A stretch of DNA of 64,000 nucleotides from JAJZAM01 sp027391075 (GTDB lineage Bacteria; Actinomycetota; Acidimicrobiia; Acidimicrobiales; Palsa-688), in contig DAHYHI010000087.1 in assembly GCA_027391075.1 (NCBI GenBank), forward strand, positions 1-64,000, written 5' to 3'. Made by a program: the position numbers and the translations under genes. Below the pieces are notes generated by a model, which worked only from the letters and a program-made list of their open reading frames with translations, did not search any database and had not been told where the DNA came from. Below, one piece after another: positions 33,761-41,805 of the stretch (the first letter of the stretch is position 1; every line of letters starts with the position of its first letter).

Positions 33761-35218
33761 TCAAAAGCTCGGTGTGGCTAAAACGTCTGGGGTGTCGGTC
33801 GACTCGTAGTTGAAGGTGATATCCCCCCAGGTGTCCAGGGCCTGTTGAAGCTCGGGGCAGGTACGTGCCGCCTTTTTGAGAATGTCACGGCCCTCGCGTA
33901 GGAAGTCGCGCCCCTCGTTGCGGGCCTTGATCATCACTTCGACGGCAACCCTGTTGGCCGTCGCGCCCGCAGCTATTCCCATCGGATGGCCTATCGTCCC
34001 GCCGCCGAACTGCAGTACCACGTCCTCGCCCAGGTAGTCGAGGAGTTGGTGTATCTGTCCGGCGTGTATCCCGCCCGAAGCGACCGGCATCACCCCTGGC
34101 ATCGACGCCCAGTCCTGCTCGAAGAGTATCCCGTGGGCCGGGTTCGCCGGGACGTGATCAAGCCGGAGCGTGTCGTAAAACCCGCGGGTGGCGTTGGGGT
34201 CTCCTTCGAGCTTGCCCACGACCGTACCCGCGTGAAGATGGTCGACGCCGAGCAGCCTGCACCACTTGGCGAGCACCCTGAAGCTGACACCGTGGGTCTT
34301 CTGGCGGGTGAAAGTGCCGTGACCGGCCCGGTGAAGGTGCAACAGCACGCCGTTGCGGCGAGCCCACTTCGACATTGACGTCATCGCCGTGTAGCCGACG
34401 GTCAGGTCCATCATGATGATGACGCTCCCGACCTCCTTGGCGAACTCGGCTCGTTCGTACATGTCCTCCATCGACGCCGCCGTGACGTTCAAGTAGTGCC
34501 CTTTTACCTCTCCTGTCGCCGCCTGCGCCCGCTGGACGCCTTCCATCGAGTACAAGTAACGGTCACGCCAGCGCATGAACGGCTGGCTGTTTATGTTCTC
34601 GTCGTCTTTGGTGAAGTCCAGTCCTCCGCGCAAGGCTTCGTAGACGACCCGTCCGTAGTTGCGTGCTGACAATCCCAGCTTCGGCTTGGTGGTCGCGCCG
34701 AGAAGTGGCCGCCCGTACTTGTTGAGGTACTCCCGCTCCATGACGATGCCGTGGGGTGGACCTTGGAAGGTCTTCACGTACTGCGTAGGGATACGCATAT
34801 CCTCCAAGCGCAGCGCTTTGAGCGCTTTGAACCCAAAGACGTTGCCGATGATCGACGAGGTAAGGTTCGCGACCGATCCTTCCTCGAAGAGATCTAGGTC
34901 GTAGGCTACGTACGCGATGTACTGACCCTCCGAGCCGGGAACCGGGTCGACCCGGTAACACTTAGCCTGGTAGTGCTCGTGGGCGGTTAGGCGGTCGGTC
35001 CACACGACCGTCCAAGTCGCCGTCGACGACTCCCCCGCAACTGCAGCCCCCGCCTCGTGGGCAGGTACACCCGGCTGAGGGGTGATGCGGAACGCGGCGA
35101 GCACGTCGGTGTCCCGGGGGACGTAATCCGGCTTCCAGTAGCCCATCTGAGCGTAGGGGATCACCCCAGCACTCCAACGGTCGCTAGGTTCAGCCGGCAC
35201 CACGGCTGCTTCCATCAT
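33761..35218 (-). CDS. cbbL: RuBisCO large subunit, form IC
   Basis: A 485-residue large subunit. Catalytic Lys178 lies in TTKPKLGLS. The carbamylated Lys204 and metal ligands Asp206 and Glu207 are in GGLDFTKDDENINSQPF. His296 is in HLHRAGH and loop-6 Lys336 in GTVVGKLEGD, so it should be active. The sequence is of the red type, agreeing with the cbbX neighbour and the C-terminal tail after FNYESTDTPD. It fixes CO2 onto ribulose-1,5-bisphosphate. A GGAGGA lies directly before the ATG. Confidence 0.97.
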   Translation of the reverse strand: MMEAAVVPAEPSDRWSAGVIPYAQMGYWKPDYVPRDTDVLAAFRITPQPGVPAHEAGAAVAGESSTATWTVVWTDRLTAHEHYQAKCYRVDPVPGSEGQYIAYVAYDLDLFEEGSVANLTSSIIGNVFGFKALKALRLEDMRIPTQYVKTFQGPPHGIVMEREYLNKYGRPLLGATTKPKLGLSARNYGRVVYEALRGGLDFTKDDENINSQPFMRWRDRYLYSMEGVQRAQAATGEVKGHYLNVTAASMEDMYERAEFAKEVGSVIIMMDLTVGYTAMTSMSKWARRNGVLLHLHRAGHGTFTRQKTHGVSFRVLAKWCRLLGVDHLHAGTVVGKLEGDPNATRGFYDTLRLDHVPANPAHGILFEQDWASMPGVMPVASGGIHAGQIHQLLDYLGEDVVLQFGGGTIGHPMGIAAGATANRVAVEVMIKARNEGRDFLREGRDILKKAARTCPELQQALDTWGDITFNYESTDTPDVLATPSF

Positions 35219-35367
35219 GTCCTCCTCTATCGCAAACGGGCTTTATCGCAAGCGGGCTTCGAGTGGCCTATTCCGACGCTCGGGACGCCGCTCGCCAAGC
35301 CATACTCGCGACCAATCAGCTAGGTGTCTATTGAAATATCTCCGCGTATTCATTAAGGATTCTTTAT
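35219..35367. promoter_or_regulatory. Divergent cbbL/cbbR control region
   Basis: This 149-base gap separates the cbbLSX operon from the divergent cbbR gene. It becomes AT-rich near cbbR (35310-35367), unlike the rest of the window. It holds a 16-base tandem repeat at the cbbL end, a TGAAATA (35332-35338) facing TATTCA (35347-35352), and an imperfect palindrome at the cbbR start. LysR-type regulators normally bind such regions. Confidence 0.6.
35228..35259. repeat. 16-base tandem direct repeat upstream of cbbL
   Basis: TATCGCAAACGGGCTT (35228-35243) is followed directly by TATCGCAAGCGGGCTT (35244-35259), differing at one base. It ends ten bases before the cbbL start codon as read on the minus strand and partly covers its leader. 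Confidence 0.85.
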
Positions 35368-35368
35368 G
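35351..35368. promoter_or_regulatory. Imperfect palindrome at the cbbR start, possible CbbR site
   Basis: CATTAAGGATTCTTTATG is an 18-base imperfect palindrome matching at 14 positions. Its last base is the first base of the cbbR GTG start codon. A site here could mediate autoregulation by CbbR. Confidence 0.4.
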
Positions 35369-36249
35369 TGACTCCGCATCAGCTTCGAAGCTTCCTCGCC
35401 GTCGCAGAAATGGGGTCGGTCAGGGAAGCGGCTAACGCCCTGTTTGTCACCCAACCGGCGGTGTCTGCGGCGGTGGCAGCGCTAGAACGGGAGCTCGGCG
35501 TGGCTCTGCTGGAGCGCGACGGACGCGGGGTGAGGCTCAGCGACGCAGGGCGGACCCTCGCCGACTACGCAGCGCGCATAGAAGGCCTGTGGCAAGAAAC
35601 CGCTGTCGCCGTCAACGCCAGCGCCGACCCCGAGAAGGGCACTCTTCGCCTCGCCGCGGTCACCACAGCCGGCGAGCACGTCGTGCCGAGCCTCCTTTCC
35701 TCATTCCGCCGGGAGCACCCCCACGTACGAGTCGACCTGGAGGTCGCCAACCGGCGCCGCGTATGGGAGGCTCTGGACAGGTCCCAGGTCGACTTGGCGG
35801 TCGCCGGACGCCCGCCTGAGCCCGGTGGCTTCGAGGTTCGAGCCACTTCAGCCCACCAGCTCGTCCTTGTCAGCGCCGCTGCTTCGAAGCCGGCCGCTCT
35901 CGACGTGCGCGCTCTCGCCGAGCAAACATGGCTCGTCCGGGAGCCCGGCTCGGGAACCCGCCTGAGCGCCGACGAGCTGCTGGCGGAGCTGGGGATCAAC
36001 CCGCTCCGCCTGACGTTGGGCTCCAACGGCGCGATACGCGAGTGCGCCTTGGTGGGCCTTGGGGTCACCCTCTTGCCCAGGGCGTCGGTAGAGCGCGAGC
36101 TCGCGGAGGGAAGCCTCATCGAATGGGAGGTGGAGCCTCTACCGCTCCAGCGCGCCTGGCACCTCGTGGTCTGCTCCGGGCGGACCCTGCCGGCGACCGC
36201 GCAGATGTTCGTCGATCACGTCATCGGCCTGGCGGAGTGGTCCCGCTGA
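35368..36249 (+). CDS. cbbR: CbbR-like LysR-family regulator
   Basis: A 293-residue LysR-type regulator. The N-terminal helix-turn-helix (QLRSFLAVAEMGSVREAANA, LFVTQPAVSAAVAALERELG) is followed by a substrate-binding domain (LRLAAVTTAGEHVVPSLLSSF). It is divergent from cbbL and is followed on its own strand by fructose bisphosphatase and phosphoribulokinase genes, so it is probably the Calvin-cycle activator. CbbR proteins respond to metabolites such as RuBP or NADPH; the effector here is not known. GTG start. Confidence 0.85.
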   Translation: MTPHQLRSFLAVAEMGSVREAANALFVTQPAVSAAVAALERELGVALLERDGRGVRLSDAGRTLADYAARIEGLWQETAVAVNASADPEKGTLRLAAVTTAGEHVVPSLLSSFRREHPHVRVDLEVANRRRVWEALDRSQVDLAVAGRPPEPGGFEVRATSAHQLVLVSAAASKPAALDVRALAEQTWLVREPGSGTRLSADELLAELGINPLRLTLGSNGAIRECALVGLGVTLLPRASVERELAEGSLIEWEVEPLPLQRAWHLVVCSGRTLPATAQMFVDHVIGLAEWSR

Positions 36250-36288
36250 AGCCCTAGCTGCCAGCCACGATACGCAAGCACCGCCGGC

Positions 36289-36330
36289 GGGGGATCGATA
36301 ATCCCCCCGGGAATCCCCCGTTGCGGGGAT
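36289..36330. repeat. Clustered GGGGGAT/ATCCCCC inverted repeats
   Basis: Four arms lie in 42 bases: GGGGGAT (36289-36295), ATCCCCC (36301-36307), ATCCCCC (36313-36319) and GGGGAT (36325-36330). The first pair forms a seven-base stem with a five-base loop, the second pair a six-base stem. They lie between cbbR and the fructose bisphosphatase gene. No T-run follows, so a protein-binding site or attenuating structure is as likely as a terminator. Confidence 0.6.
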
Positions 36331-36416
36331 GTCTTTCCTGCGGCCTAGGCCTATGTTCACACGAACGGCGGTCCGCAGGTAGCGGCCCGCTCGGCCGATC
36401 GGGAGGTGAGAGCCGC

Positions 36417-37538
36417 ATGCGCAACGCAACCGAGCGTTCGACGTCCACCAGGATCGGCGGCTCTGCGCCAAAGAAGACGTTGACGCGCTTTACTATCGAA
36501 ACCGAGCACGCCTTGGCGGAGCGCTCCCCCACCGGTGACTTCTCGGGTCTGCTCAACGCCGTAGCGACCGCAGTGAAAGTCATCGCCAACCATGTCAACC
36601 GGGGGGCCCTGCTCGAAACCTCCGCCAGCGGCGGGGGCACGAACGTGCAGGGGGAAGTCCAAAAAACGTTGGATGTCCTGGCCAACGACACGATGATCGC
36701 CCAAACCGAGTGGACCGGTCACCTAGCGGGAATGGTCTCCGAGGAGGTGGCCGGGGTCATTCCAATACCCAACTACTACCGGGTGGGGAAATACCTGCTT
36801 GTCTTCGACCCCCTCGACGGTTCGTCGAACATAGACGTCAACATCACTGTCGGCTCGATATTTTCAGTTCTGCGCCATCCCCGCCCCGGCCAGCCGGCTG
36901 AGGTCGGGGACTTCTTGGTGCCGGGACGGGAACAGGTATGCGCCGGTTTCGCCCTCTACGGTCCGGCGACGATGCTCGTGCTCACCACCGGCGACGGCGT
37001 CAACGGTTTCACGCTCGACCGTGACGTCGGCGATTTCATCCTCACCCACCCGAACATGACTATCCCCGACTCGACCGCCGAGTTCGCTATCAACTCGTCC
37101 AAGGAGCGCTTCTGGGAACCCCCCGTGCGCCGTTACGTCCAGGAGTGCCTAGCTGGTACGAGCGGCCCAAGGCGAAAAGACTTCAACATGCGCTGGATAG
37201 CCTCCGCTGTGGCTGACACGTTCCGCATCCTCACCCGCGGCGGGGTTTTCCTTTACCCTGCGGACACGACCTCGTCGTGCCCGCAGGGAAGGCTCCGATT
37301 GCTCTACGAGGCGAATCCGATCGCCTTCATCGTCGAGCAGGCAGGGGGTCTCGCCACCACAGGACTGGCACGGGTCTTAGACGTCGTGCCGTCGAGCATC
37401 CACCAGCGCGTGCCGCTCATCTTCGGCTCCTCACAAGAAGTCAGACGCGTGGACGAGTACCACCTCAACACTCCGCCGGCTAAGCAGGAACGCTCCGGGC
37501 TCGCTTTGTTCAACACTCGTTCGCTTTTCCGGGACTGA
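36417..37538 (+). CDS. Class I fructose-1,6-bisphosphatase
   Basis: A 373-residue enzyme with the metal-binding block LLVFDPLDGSSNIDVNITVG and the Glu pair in SEEVAGV, both diagnostic of class I FBPase. It hydrolyses fructose-1,6-bisphosphate in the Calvin cycle and gluconeogenesis. The ATG at 36417 follows GGGAGG with a spacing of about nine bases. The phosphoribulokinase gene follows 85 bases later. The N-terminal 40 residues are less conserved, as usual. Confidence 0.93.
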   Translation: MRNATERSTSTRIGGSAPKKTLTRFTIETEHALAERSPTGDFSGLLNAVATAVKVIANHVNRGALLETSASGGGTNVQGEVQKTLDVLANDTMIAQTEWTGHLAGMVSEEVAGVIPIPNYYRVGKYLLVFDPLDGSSNIDVNITVGSIFSVLRHPRPGQPAEVGDFLVPGREQVCAGFALYGPATMLVLTTGDGVNGFTLDRDVGDFILTHPNMTIPDSTAEFAINSSKERFWEPPVRRYVQECLAGTSGPRRKDFNMRWIASAVADTFRILTRGGVFLYPADTTSSCPQGRLRLLYEANPIAFIVEQAGGLATTGLARVLDVVPSSIHQRVPLIFGSSQEVRRVDEYHLNTPPAKQERSGLALFNTRSLFRD

Positions 37539-37623
37539 ACCGTCCCTGCAGGCCGCCGGAAGGAAGGCTGCGAAGTTCGCGTTGCGACGAAAATGTCCGA
37601 ACGCTTGTCGGAGGAACAACACC

Positions 37624-38496
37624 TTGTCAGCTCAACACCCGATCATCTCAGTTACCGGCTCGTCAGGAGCTGGCACGACGTCGGTGACCCGCACGTTCGC
37701 TCACATCTTCCGTCGGGAGAAGATCACGGCTGTTCAGGTGGAGGGTGACTCATTCCACCGCTACGACCGGGATGCGATGAAGGCAGCCACCGTCGAAGCC
37801 GACAAGGCGGGCAACCACCACTTCTGCCATTTCAGCCCGGAAGCGAACCTCCTCGCGGAGCTCGAAGAGCTGTTCCGCTCCTACGGGGACTCCGGCACCG
37901 GCAGGACCCGCCACTACGTGCACGACGACGACGAAGCCCGAGCCTACGGGGCCACCCCGGGAACTTTCACCCCCTGGGAGGACATAGACCCCGGCAGCGA
38001 CCTGATGCTCTACGAAGGTTTACACGGCGCTGTCGTCACTGACACGGTCGATGTCGCCCGCCACGCCGACCTGCGTATCGGGGTGGTACCGATCATCAAC
38101 TTGGAGTGGATCCAAAAAGCTCACCGCGACCGGGTGGAACGCCACCACTCCACCGAGGCGATCATGGACACGATCCTGCGTCGAATGGCCGACTACGTCA
38201 ACTACATATGCCCCCAGTTCTCCCGGACCCACGTGAACTTTCAGCGCGTACCGACCGTGGACACTTCCGACCCGTTCATCGCCCGGTTCATCCCGACCGC
38301 CGACGAGAGCTTCGTTGTGATCCGTTTCGCGAACCCGGCGGGAATCGACTTCCCCTACCTTCTCGCCATGCTCCACGACTCTTTCATGTCCCGTCCGAAC
38401 ATCATCGTCGTACCCGGCGGGAAGATGGAACTGGCCATGCAGCTGATCTTCACCCCGATGGTCCTGCGCCTGATGGAACAGCGAGGCCGGACTTGA
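37624..38496 (+). CDS. Phosphoribulokinase
   Basis: A 290-residue kinase starting HPIISVTGSSGAGTTSVTRT. The P-loop variant GSSGAGTTS is characteristic of proteobacterial-type PRK. Other signs are VEGDSFHRYDR and LYEGLHG. It makes ribulose-1,5-bisphosphate for RuBisCO. The TTG at 37624 was chosen because GGAGG lies nine bases upstream and the protein then begins as in known PRKs. The family shares this fold with bacterial class I enzymes and not with the plant type. Confidence 0.93.
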   Translation: MSAQHPIISVTGSSGAGTTSVTRTFAHIFRREKITAVQVEGDSFHRYDRDAMKAATVEADKAGNHHFCHFSPEANLLAELEELFRSYGDSGTGRTRHYVHDDDEARAYGATPGTFTPWEDIDPGSDLMLYEGLHGAVVTDTVDVARHADLRIGVVPIINLEWIQKAHRDRVERHHSTEAIMDTILRRMADYVNYICPQFSRTHVNFQRVPTVDTSDPFIARFIPTADESFVVIRFANPAGIDFPYLLAMLHDSFMSRPNIIVVPGGKMELAMQLIFTPMVLRLMEQRGRT

Positions 38497-38581
38497 CACT
38501 GCGGGCCTGTGACGCCGAGGCGCTCTTGGGCTGCGCGCGCCAAGTAACCGGCGGTGTCGGTACTCTGTCGGTGGAGGTTCA

Positions 38582-38902
38582 ATGCTCGAAAACGACGAAC
38601 AAGCCGAAAGCCGCCTGGCGGAGCTCAACGAGCTGATCGAACTGGTACGGCCCGCAGTGCAAGCTGACGGCGGTGACCTGGTGCTCGTAAGCGCCGATCC
38701 CGACACGGGGGTGATCGAAGTCCAGCTGCAAGGGTCGTGCTCGTCGTGCGCGATCAGTTCAACGACCTTGCAGGCCGGTATTGAGCGGATCCTCAAGGAA
38801 CGCCTCGAATGGGTGACCGAAGTCATCGGCAGCGTCGACGAGGACATCGACTGGGAAACGAGCGCCTCGATGGGACGGGGCGGCTACACCCCCCGCTGGT
38901 GA
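38582..38902 (+). CDS. NfuA/NifU C-terminal domain Fe-S carrier
   Basis: A 106-residue protein. The NifU-like core (VRPAVQADGGDLVLV) carries the CxxC in QGSCSSCAIS (Cys53 and Cys56), which binds a [4Fe-4S] cluster shared between two subunits. Such carriers deliver clusters to target enzymes. It follows phosphoribulokinase by 85 bases on the same strand. It might supply clusters to the ferredoxin oxidoreductase or IspH, but the sequence does not show that. Confidence 0.92.
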   Translation: MLENDEQAESRLAELNELIELVRPAVQADGGDLVLVSADPDTGVIEVQLQGSCSSCAISSTTLQAGIERILKERLEWVTEVIGSVDEDIDWETSASMGRGGYTPRW

Positions 38903-38958
38903 ACCGCACGCCCTGAACGGCGGTGCGATCATCTGCTCGGGCCGGTTGCGGGTCTCGT

Positions 38959-38986
38959 GGGCGGCCCCGGTATCCCGGAGCCGCCC
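38959..38986. terminator. GC-rich hairpin between nfu and tRNA-Pro
   Basis: GGGCGGC (38959-38965) pairs with GCCGCCC (38980-38986), with an inner CCGG/CCGG helix and a TATC loop. It sits three bases past the tRNA-Pro 3' end on the minus strand and 57 bases after the nfu stop on the plus strand. It lacks a T-run but could end either transcript. Confidence 0.5.
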
Positions 38987-38988
38987 CG

Positions 38989-39062
38989 TCGGGCGGGCGG
39001 GACTTGAACCCGCGACCCCCAGACCCCCAGTCTGGTGCGCTACCAAACTGCGCCACCGCCCG
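38989..39062 (-). tRNA. tRNA-Pro (GGG anticodon)
   Basis: A 74-base cloverleaf folds on the minus strand. The acceptor arms CGGGCGG and CCGCCCG pair fully. The D-stem is GCGC/GCGC, the anticodon arm CCAGA-CTGGGGG-TCTGG with anticodon GGG, and the T-arm GCGGG-TTCAAGT-CCCGC. The discriminator is A and CCA is not encoded. It decodes CCC and, by wobble, CCU. Confidence 0.96.
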
Positions 39063-39100
39063 TGATGGCCTAGATGCTACTCGACCCAGCCGACCGCCCG

Positions 39101-39301
39101 TCAAACATGCTTGGGTAGCCACTCGATGAACCAGTACACCCTGTAGACCAAGTAGCCACTTAAGCCTACGAGCAGCAGCTTGAAATGCCACGGGACTCCG
39201 CGCCCGGCAGCCTCCAGGTGAGCCCCGCACGTCGGGCAGTTGCCTCCCTCGGCGAGGCTCTTGGCGTTCCAGAAGTGACTGCAGTCCTCACACCACGGCA
39301 A
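39101..39301 (-). CDS. Small zinc-ribbon membrane protein, function unknown
   Basis: A 66-residue protein not assigned to a named family. The N-terminal half has two CxxC pairs (PWCEDCSHFW, GNCPTCG) expected to bind zinc. The C-terminal half has a hydrophobic segment (FKLLLVGLSGYLVYRVYWFIEWL) that should cross the membrane. The TTG start at 39301 is supported by GGAGGG ten bases upstream. It begins five bases after the end of the SpoIIE-type phosphatase gene, so it is co-transcribed with it and may be a membrane partner. Confidence 0.6.
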   Translation of the reverse strand: MPWCEDCSHFWNAKSLAEGGNCPTCGAHLEAAGRGVPWHFKLLLVGLSGYLVYRVYWFIEWLPKHV

Positions 39302-39306
39302 TGGTC

Positions 39307-40398
39307 TCAAACCCTCCGAACAGCCAGGATGGCGACGTCGTCGACGAGGGGCCCAGTGGCGAAGTCCCTGGCGGCTTCGAGCAGATCCTTGCACAAAATC
39401 GCTGCATCCTGGCCTGGATCGCGTCGCAAGGCGGCTGCGATCCTGTCCTCCCCGAAGATCTGACCTCCCGAACGGGCCTCGGCAAGGCCGTCTGTGTACA
39501 TCAAGATGACGTCGCCGACGAGCAAGGGGCGCTCCCTGGAGTAGAAGCTTCCGGCAGGGTCCAACGTGAGCAGCGGGCCGGTCGCTCTCAGCGCGTGGAT
39601 CTCCGAGTCCTGCCACAACCAGGTCGCCGGGTGACCTGCCGAGGCGTGACGCAGGGTTCCTGCGGAAGGGTCGAGCACAACTACGCACACCGACACGAGA
39701 TCTTCTGGCCTCGAACCTATCGAAAGTGCCCGGTTCAACTCTTCCAGCGCCTGCGCCGGATCCCGGAACTGCCTGATGAACGTTCGGAGCAGGTACTTGA
39801 CCTGGAAAGCTGTGATCGACGGGTCTATGCCGTGGCCTGCGACGTCCCCGATAACCACGGCGATTCGCCCTCCGGTGGTGGAGAAAACGTCGTAGAAGTC
39901 TCCCGCCATCATTCCGCTGCCCGGCTCGTAGACCCGGCCTAGCTCGAAACCTTCGAACTGGGGTAGCGACTCCGGGGCGAGGCGGTCAGCCCAGCGCCGG
40001 GGAGCGAGCTGGTCTTGAGCGAGGACCTCCTCTGCGCGGCGTTCGAGCATGGCTCTCACCTCTGCTGTCCGGGCCTCGGCGAGGAACCTCGGGGCGAAGC
40101 GGACAGTCATCGCCACGGGCAGGGCCACCGCGACGAACGGCACCGAGTACCACACCGACTTCGACTCGGCCCCGATACCGAGAGCTACTGCCAGGACCGA
40201 GTACAAAAGTGTGGCGTGGAGGTCCTTGTCGAAGGCTGCTCGGGCGAGCTCGTGAGCTTCGCGACCGCTTGACGAGGCCGCCGTCTCGGCCTTTATCCGT
40301 CTAGCGGCCCTCGCCAGTCGCGCTGCCGCTCTACCCCACAAGGCCGCTGCCAGCACACACAGAAGCGCCGCGAGGGCCATCCAAGGCTTGGGAGGCAT
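39307..40398 (-). CDS. SpoIIE/RsbU-type PP2C serine phosphatase, membrane-anchored
   Basis: A 363-residue protein. Hydrophobic segments lie near residues 7-22 and 63-100. A linker rich in Glu and Arg leads to the PP2C/SpoIIE domain (about residues 140-363), with metal-binding motifs MMAGDFYDVF, VIGDVAGHG, YTDGLAEAR and VDDVAILAV. Such phosphatases dephosphorylate anti-anti-sigma factors and switch on stress sigma factors; no anti-sigma gene is in the window. It is downstream of der on the same strand. Confidence 0.87.
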   Translation of the reverse strand: MPPKPWMALAALLCVLAAALWGRAAARLARAARRIKAETAASSSGREAHELARAAFDKDLHATLLYSVLAVALGIGAESKSVWYSVPFVAVALPVAMTVRFAPRFLAEARTAEVRAMLERRAEEVLAQDQLAPRRWADRLAPESLPQFEGFELGRVYEPGSGMMAGDFYDVFSTTGGRIAVVIGDVAGHGIDPSITAFQVKYLLRTFIRQFRDPAQALEELNRALSIGSRPEDLVSVCVVVLDPSAGTLRHASAGHPATWLWQDSEIHALRATGPLLTLDPAGSFYSRERPLLVGDVILMYTDGLAEARSGGQIFGEDRIAAALRRDPGQDAAILCKDLLEAARDFATGPLVDDVAILAVRRV

Positions 40399-40485
40399 AG
40401 GACTAGGCTAGTGGCATTCGGGGCCTCCAAGGTGCTTTCAGACCTGCCGGGCCCGTTCGGAGGGACGTCCAGGGCTACGGGCAGA

Positions 40486-41805
40486 CTACGAGCTGCGCCT
40501 CCTGACCCGGAAGACCAGCGGGGTTGGGCCGAAGTCGAAATGCTCTCGAAGGCGTCTTTCCAGATACCGAAGGTAGGGACCCGGCACCGTCTTGGTAGCG
40601 AAGAGGGTGAACGTCGGGGGGTCCACCGTCCCTTGGGTCGCGTAGAGGACCCGTCCACCCGGCGAAGCGTGAGCCGCCTGGGCTGCGGCGATCACCCGGT
40701 TGAGGTCGGCGGTCGGGACCCGTTTAGCGGACGCCTCAATCGCGTTGCGCAAGGCGGGCAGGAGCTTGTGCACGCCAAGGCCGGTGAGCGCGCTCACGGT
40801 GAGAACTGGGGCGTAGGCGAGAAAGCCCAGACGGTCCGCCACTTCGAGTCGAAGGGCGGCCCTTGCGGTTGCGTCGAGAGCGTCCCACTTGTTGAGCACG
40901 AGAACTACAGGTCCCCCTGCGGCGTCGACGCGCTCGGCTAGACGCTGATCCTGGCGGGTTATGCCCTCCGACGCGTCGAGGACGAGGACTGCGCAGCGGG
41001 CACGGTCAAGAGACTGAAGAGCCCTGACCATAGAGTAGTACTCGGCGCCAGCTGCTTCCTTGGCCCTCCGGCGCATACCGGCCGTGTCCACCAAGACGAT
41101 GTCCCCGTCAGGAGTTGATATGAGGGTGTCGATGCTGTCTCTGGTCGTTCCAGCCATGTCATGGACGACTGAACGCTCGTCGCCGATCAGGCGGTTGAAC
41201 AGCGTCGACTTACCGACGTTCGGGCGGCCGACGATAGCAACCGCCGGAGCTCCGTCGCCGGCATCGGAACCGGCGGCATTCTCAGCGCTTAGGCCTGGCT
41301 GAGCGTCGTCCTCGGGTGGGAACTTGGAGACGACAGCGTCGAGGAGATCCCCAGTGCCCCGCCCGTGCAAGGCGCTCACCGGGTAGGGGTCGCCGAGGCC
41401 GATCTTGGTGAAGTCCCAGACGTCACTCTCCCGTCGGGAGGAGTCAACCTTGTTGACCACGACCAGCACCCGCTCGGCGCTGCGGCGCAGCAGTCCTGCG
41501 ACTTTCGCATCGTCGTCGGTTATACCCACGGCAGAATCGACCACGAACAGCACCACGTCGGCGTCTCTGATCGCCTTCTCGGACTGGCGCGACACCTGCC
41601 TGTCCAAGCTCGACCCTGCAGTCAACCAACCTCCGGTGTCCACGATGGTAAACGAACGCCCGGCCCACTCTGCCGGAAGGAACTTGCGATCCCGGGTCAC
41701 TCCGGGGTGCTCCTCGACGATCGCCTCTCGCTTGCCGACGACGCGGTTGACGAGGGTGCTTTTGCCGACGTTGGGACGCCCGACCACGGCTACCAGAGGT
41801 TTCAC
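40486..41805 (-). CDS. der: Ribosome biogenesis GTPase Der (EngA)
   Basis: A 439-residue protein with two tandem GTPase domains, each with GRPNVGKSTL, a DTxG motif (DTGG and DTAG) and an NKxD motif (NKVD, NKWD), followed by a C-terminal KH-like domain (DFGPTPLVFRVRRR). It acts in 50S ribosome assembly. The GTG start overlaps the DUF512 gene by four bases (GTGA); a longer reading starting at 41922 lies in the neighbour and is not credible. Confidence 0.95.
   Translation of the reverse strand: MKPLVAVVGRPNVGKSTLVNRVVGKREAIVEEHPGVTRDRKFLPAEWAGRSFTIVDTGGWLTAGSSLDRQVSRQSEKAIRDADVVLFVVDSAVGITDDDAKVAGLLRRSAERVLVVVNKVDSSRRESDVWDFTKIGLGDPYPVSALHGRGTGDLLDAVVSKFPPEDDAQPGLSAENAAGSDAGDGAPAVAIVGRPNVGKSTLFNRLIGDERSVVHDMAGTTRDSIDTLISTPDGDIVLVDTAGMRRRAKEAAGAEYYSMVRALQSLDRARCAVLVLDASEGITRQDQRLAERVDAAGGPVVLVLNKWDALDATARAALRLEVADRLGFLAYAPVLTVSALTGLGVHKLLPALRNAIEASAKRVPTADLNRVIAAAQAAHASPGGRVLYATQGTVDPPTFTLFATKTVPGPYLRYLERRLREHFDFGPTPLVFRVRRRSS

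Noticed and set aside
33107..33781. 224-residue plus-strand open frame across the cbbS-cbbX junction
   Set aside because: It is antisense to two well-supported genes and has no protein features.
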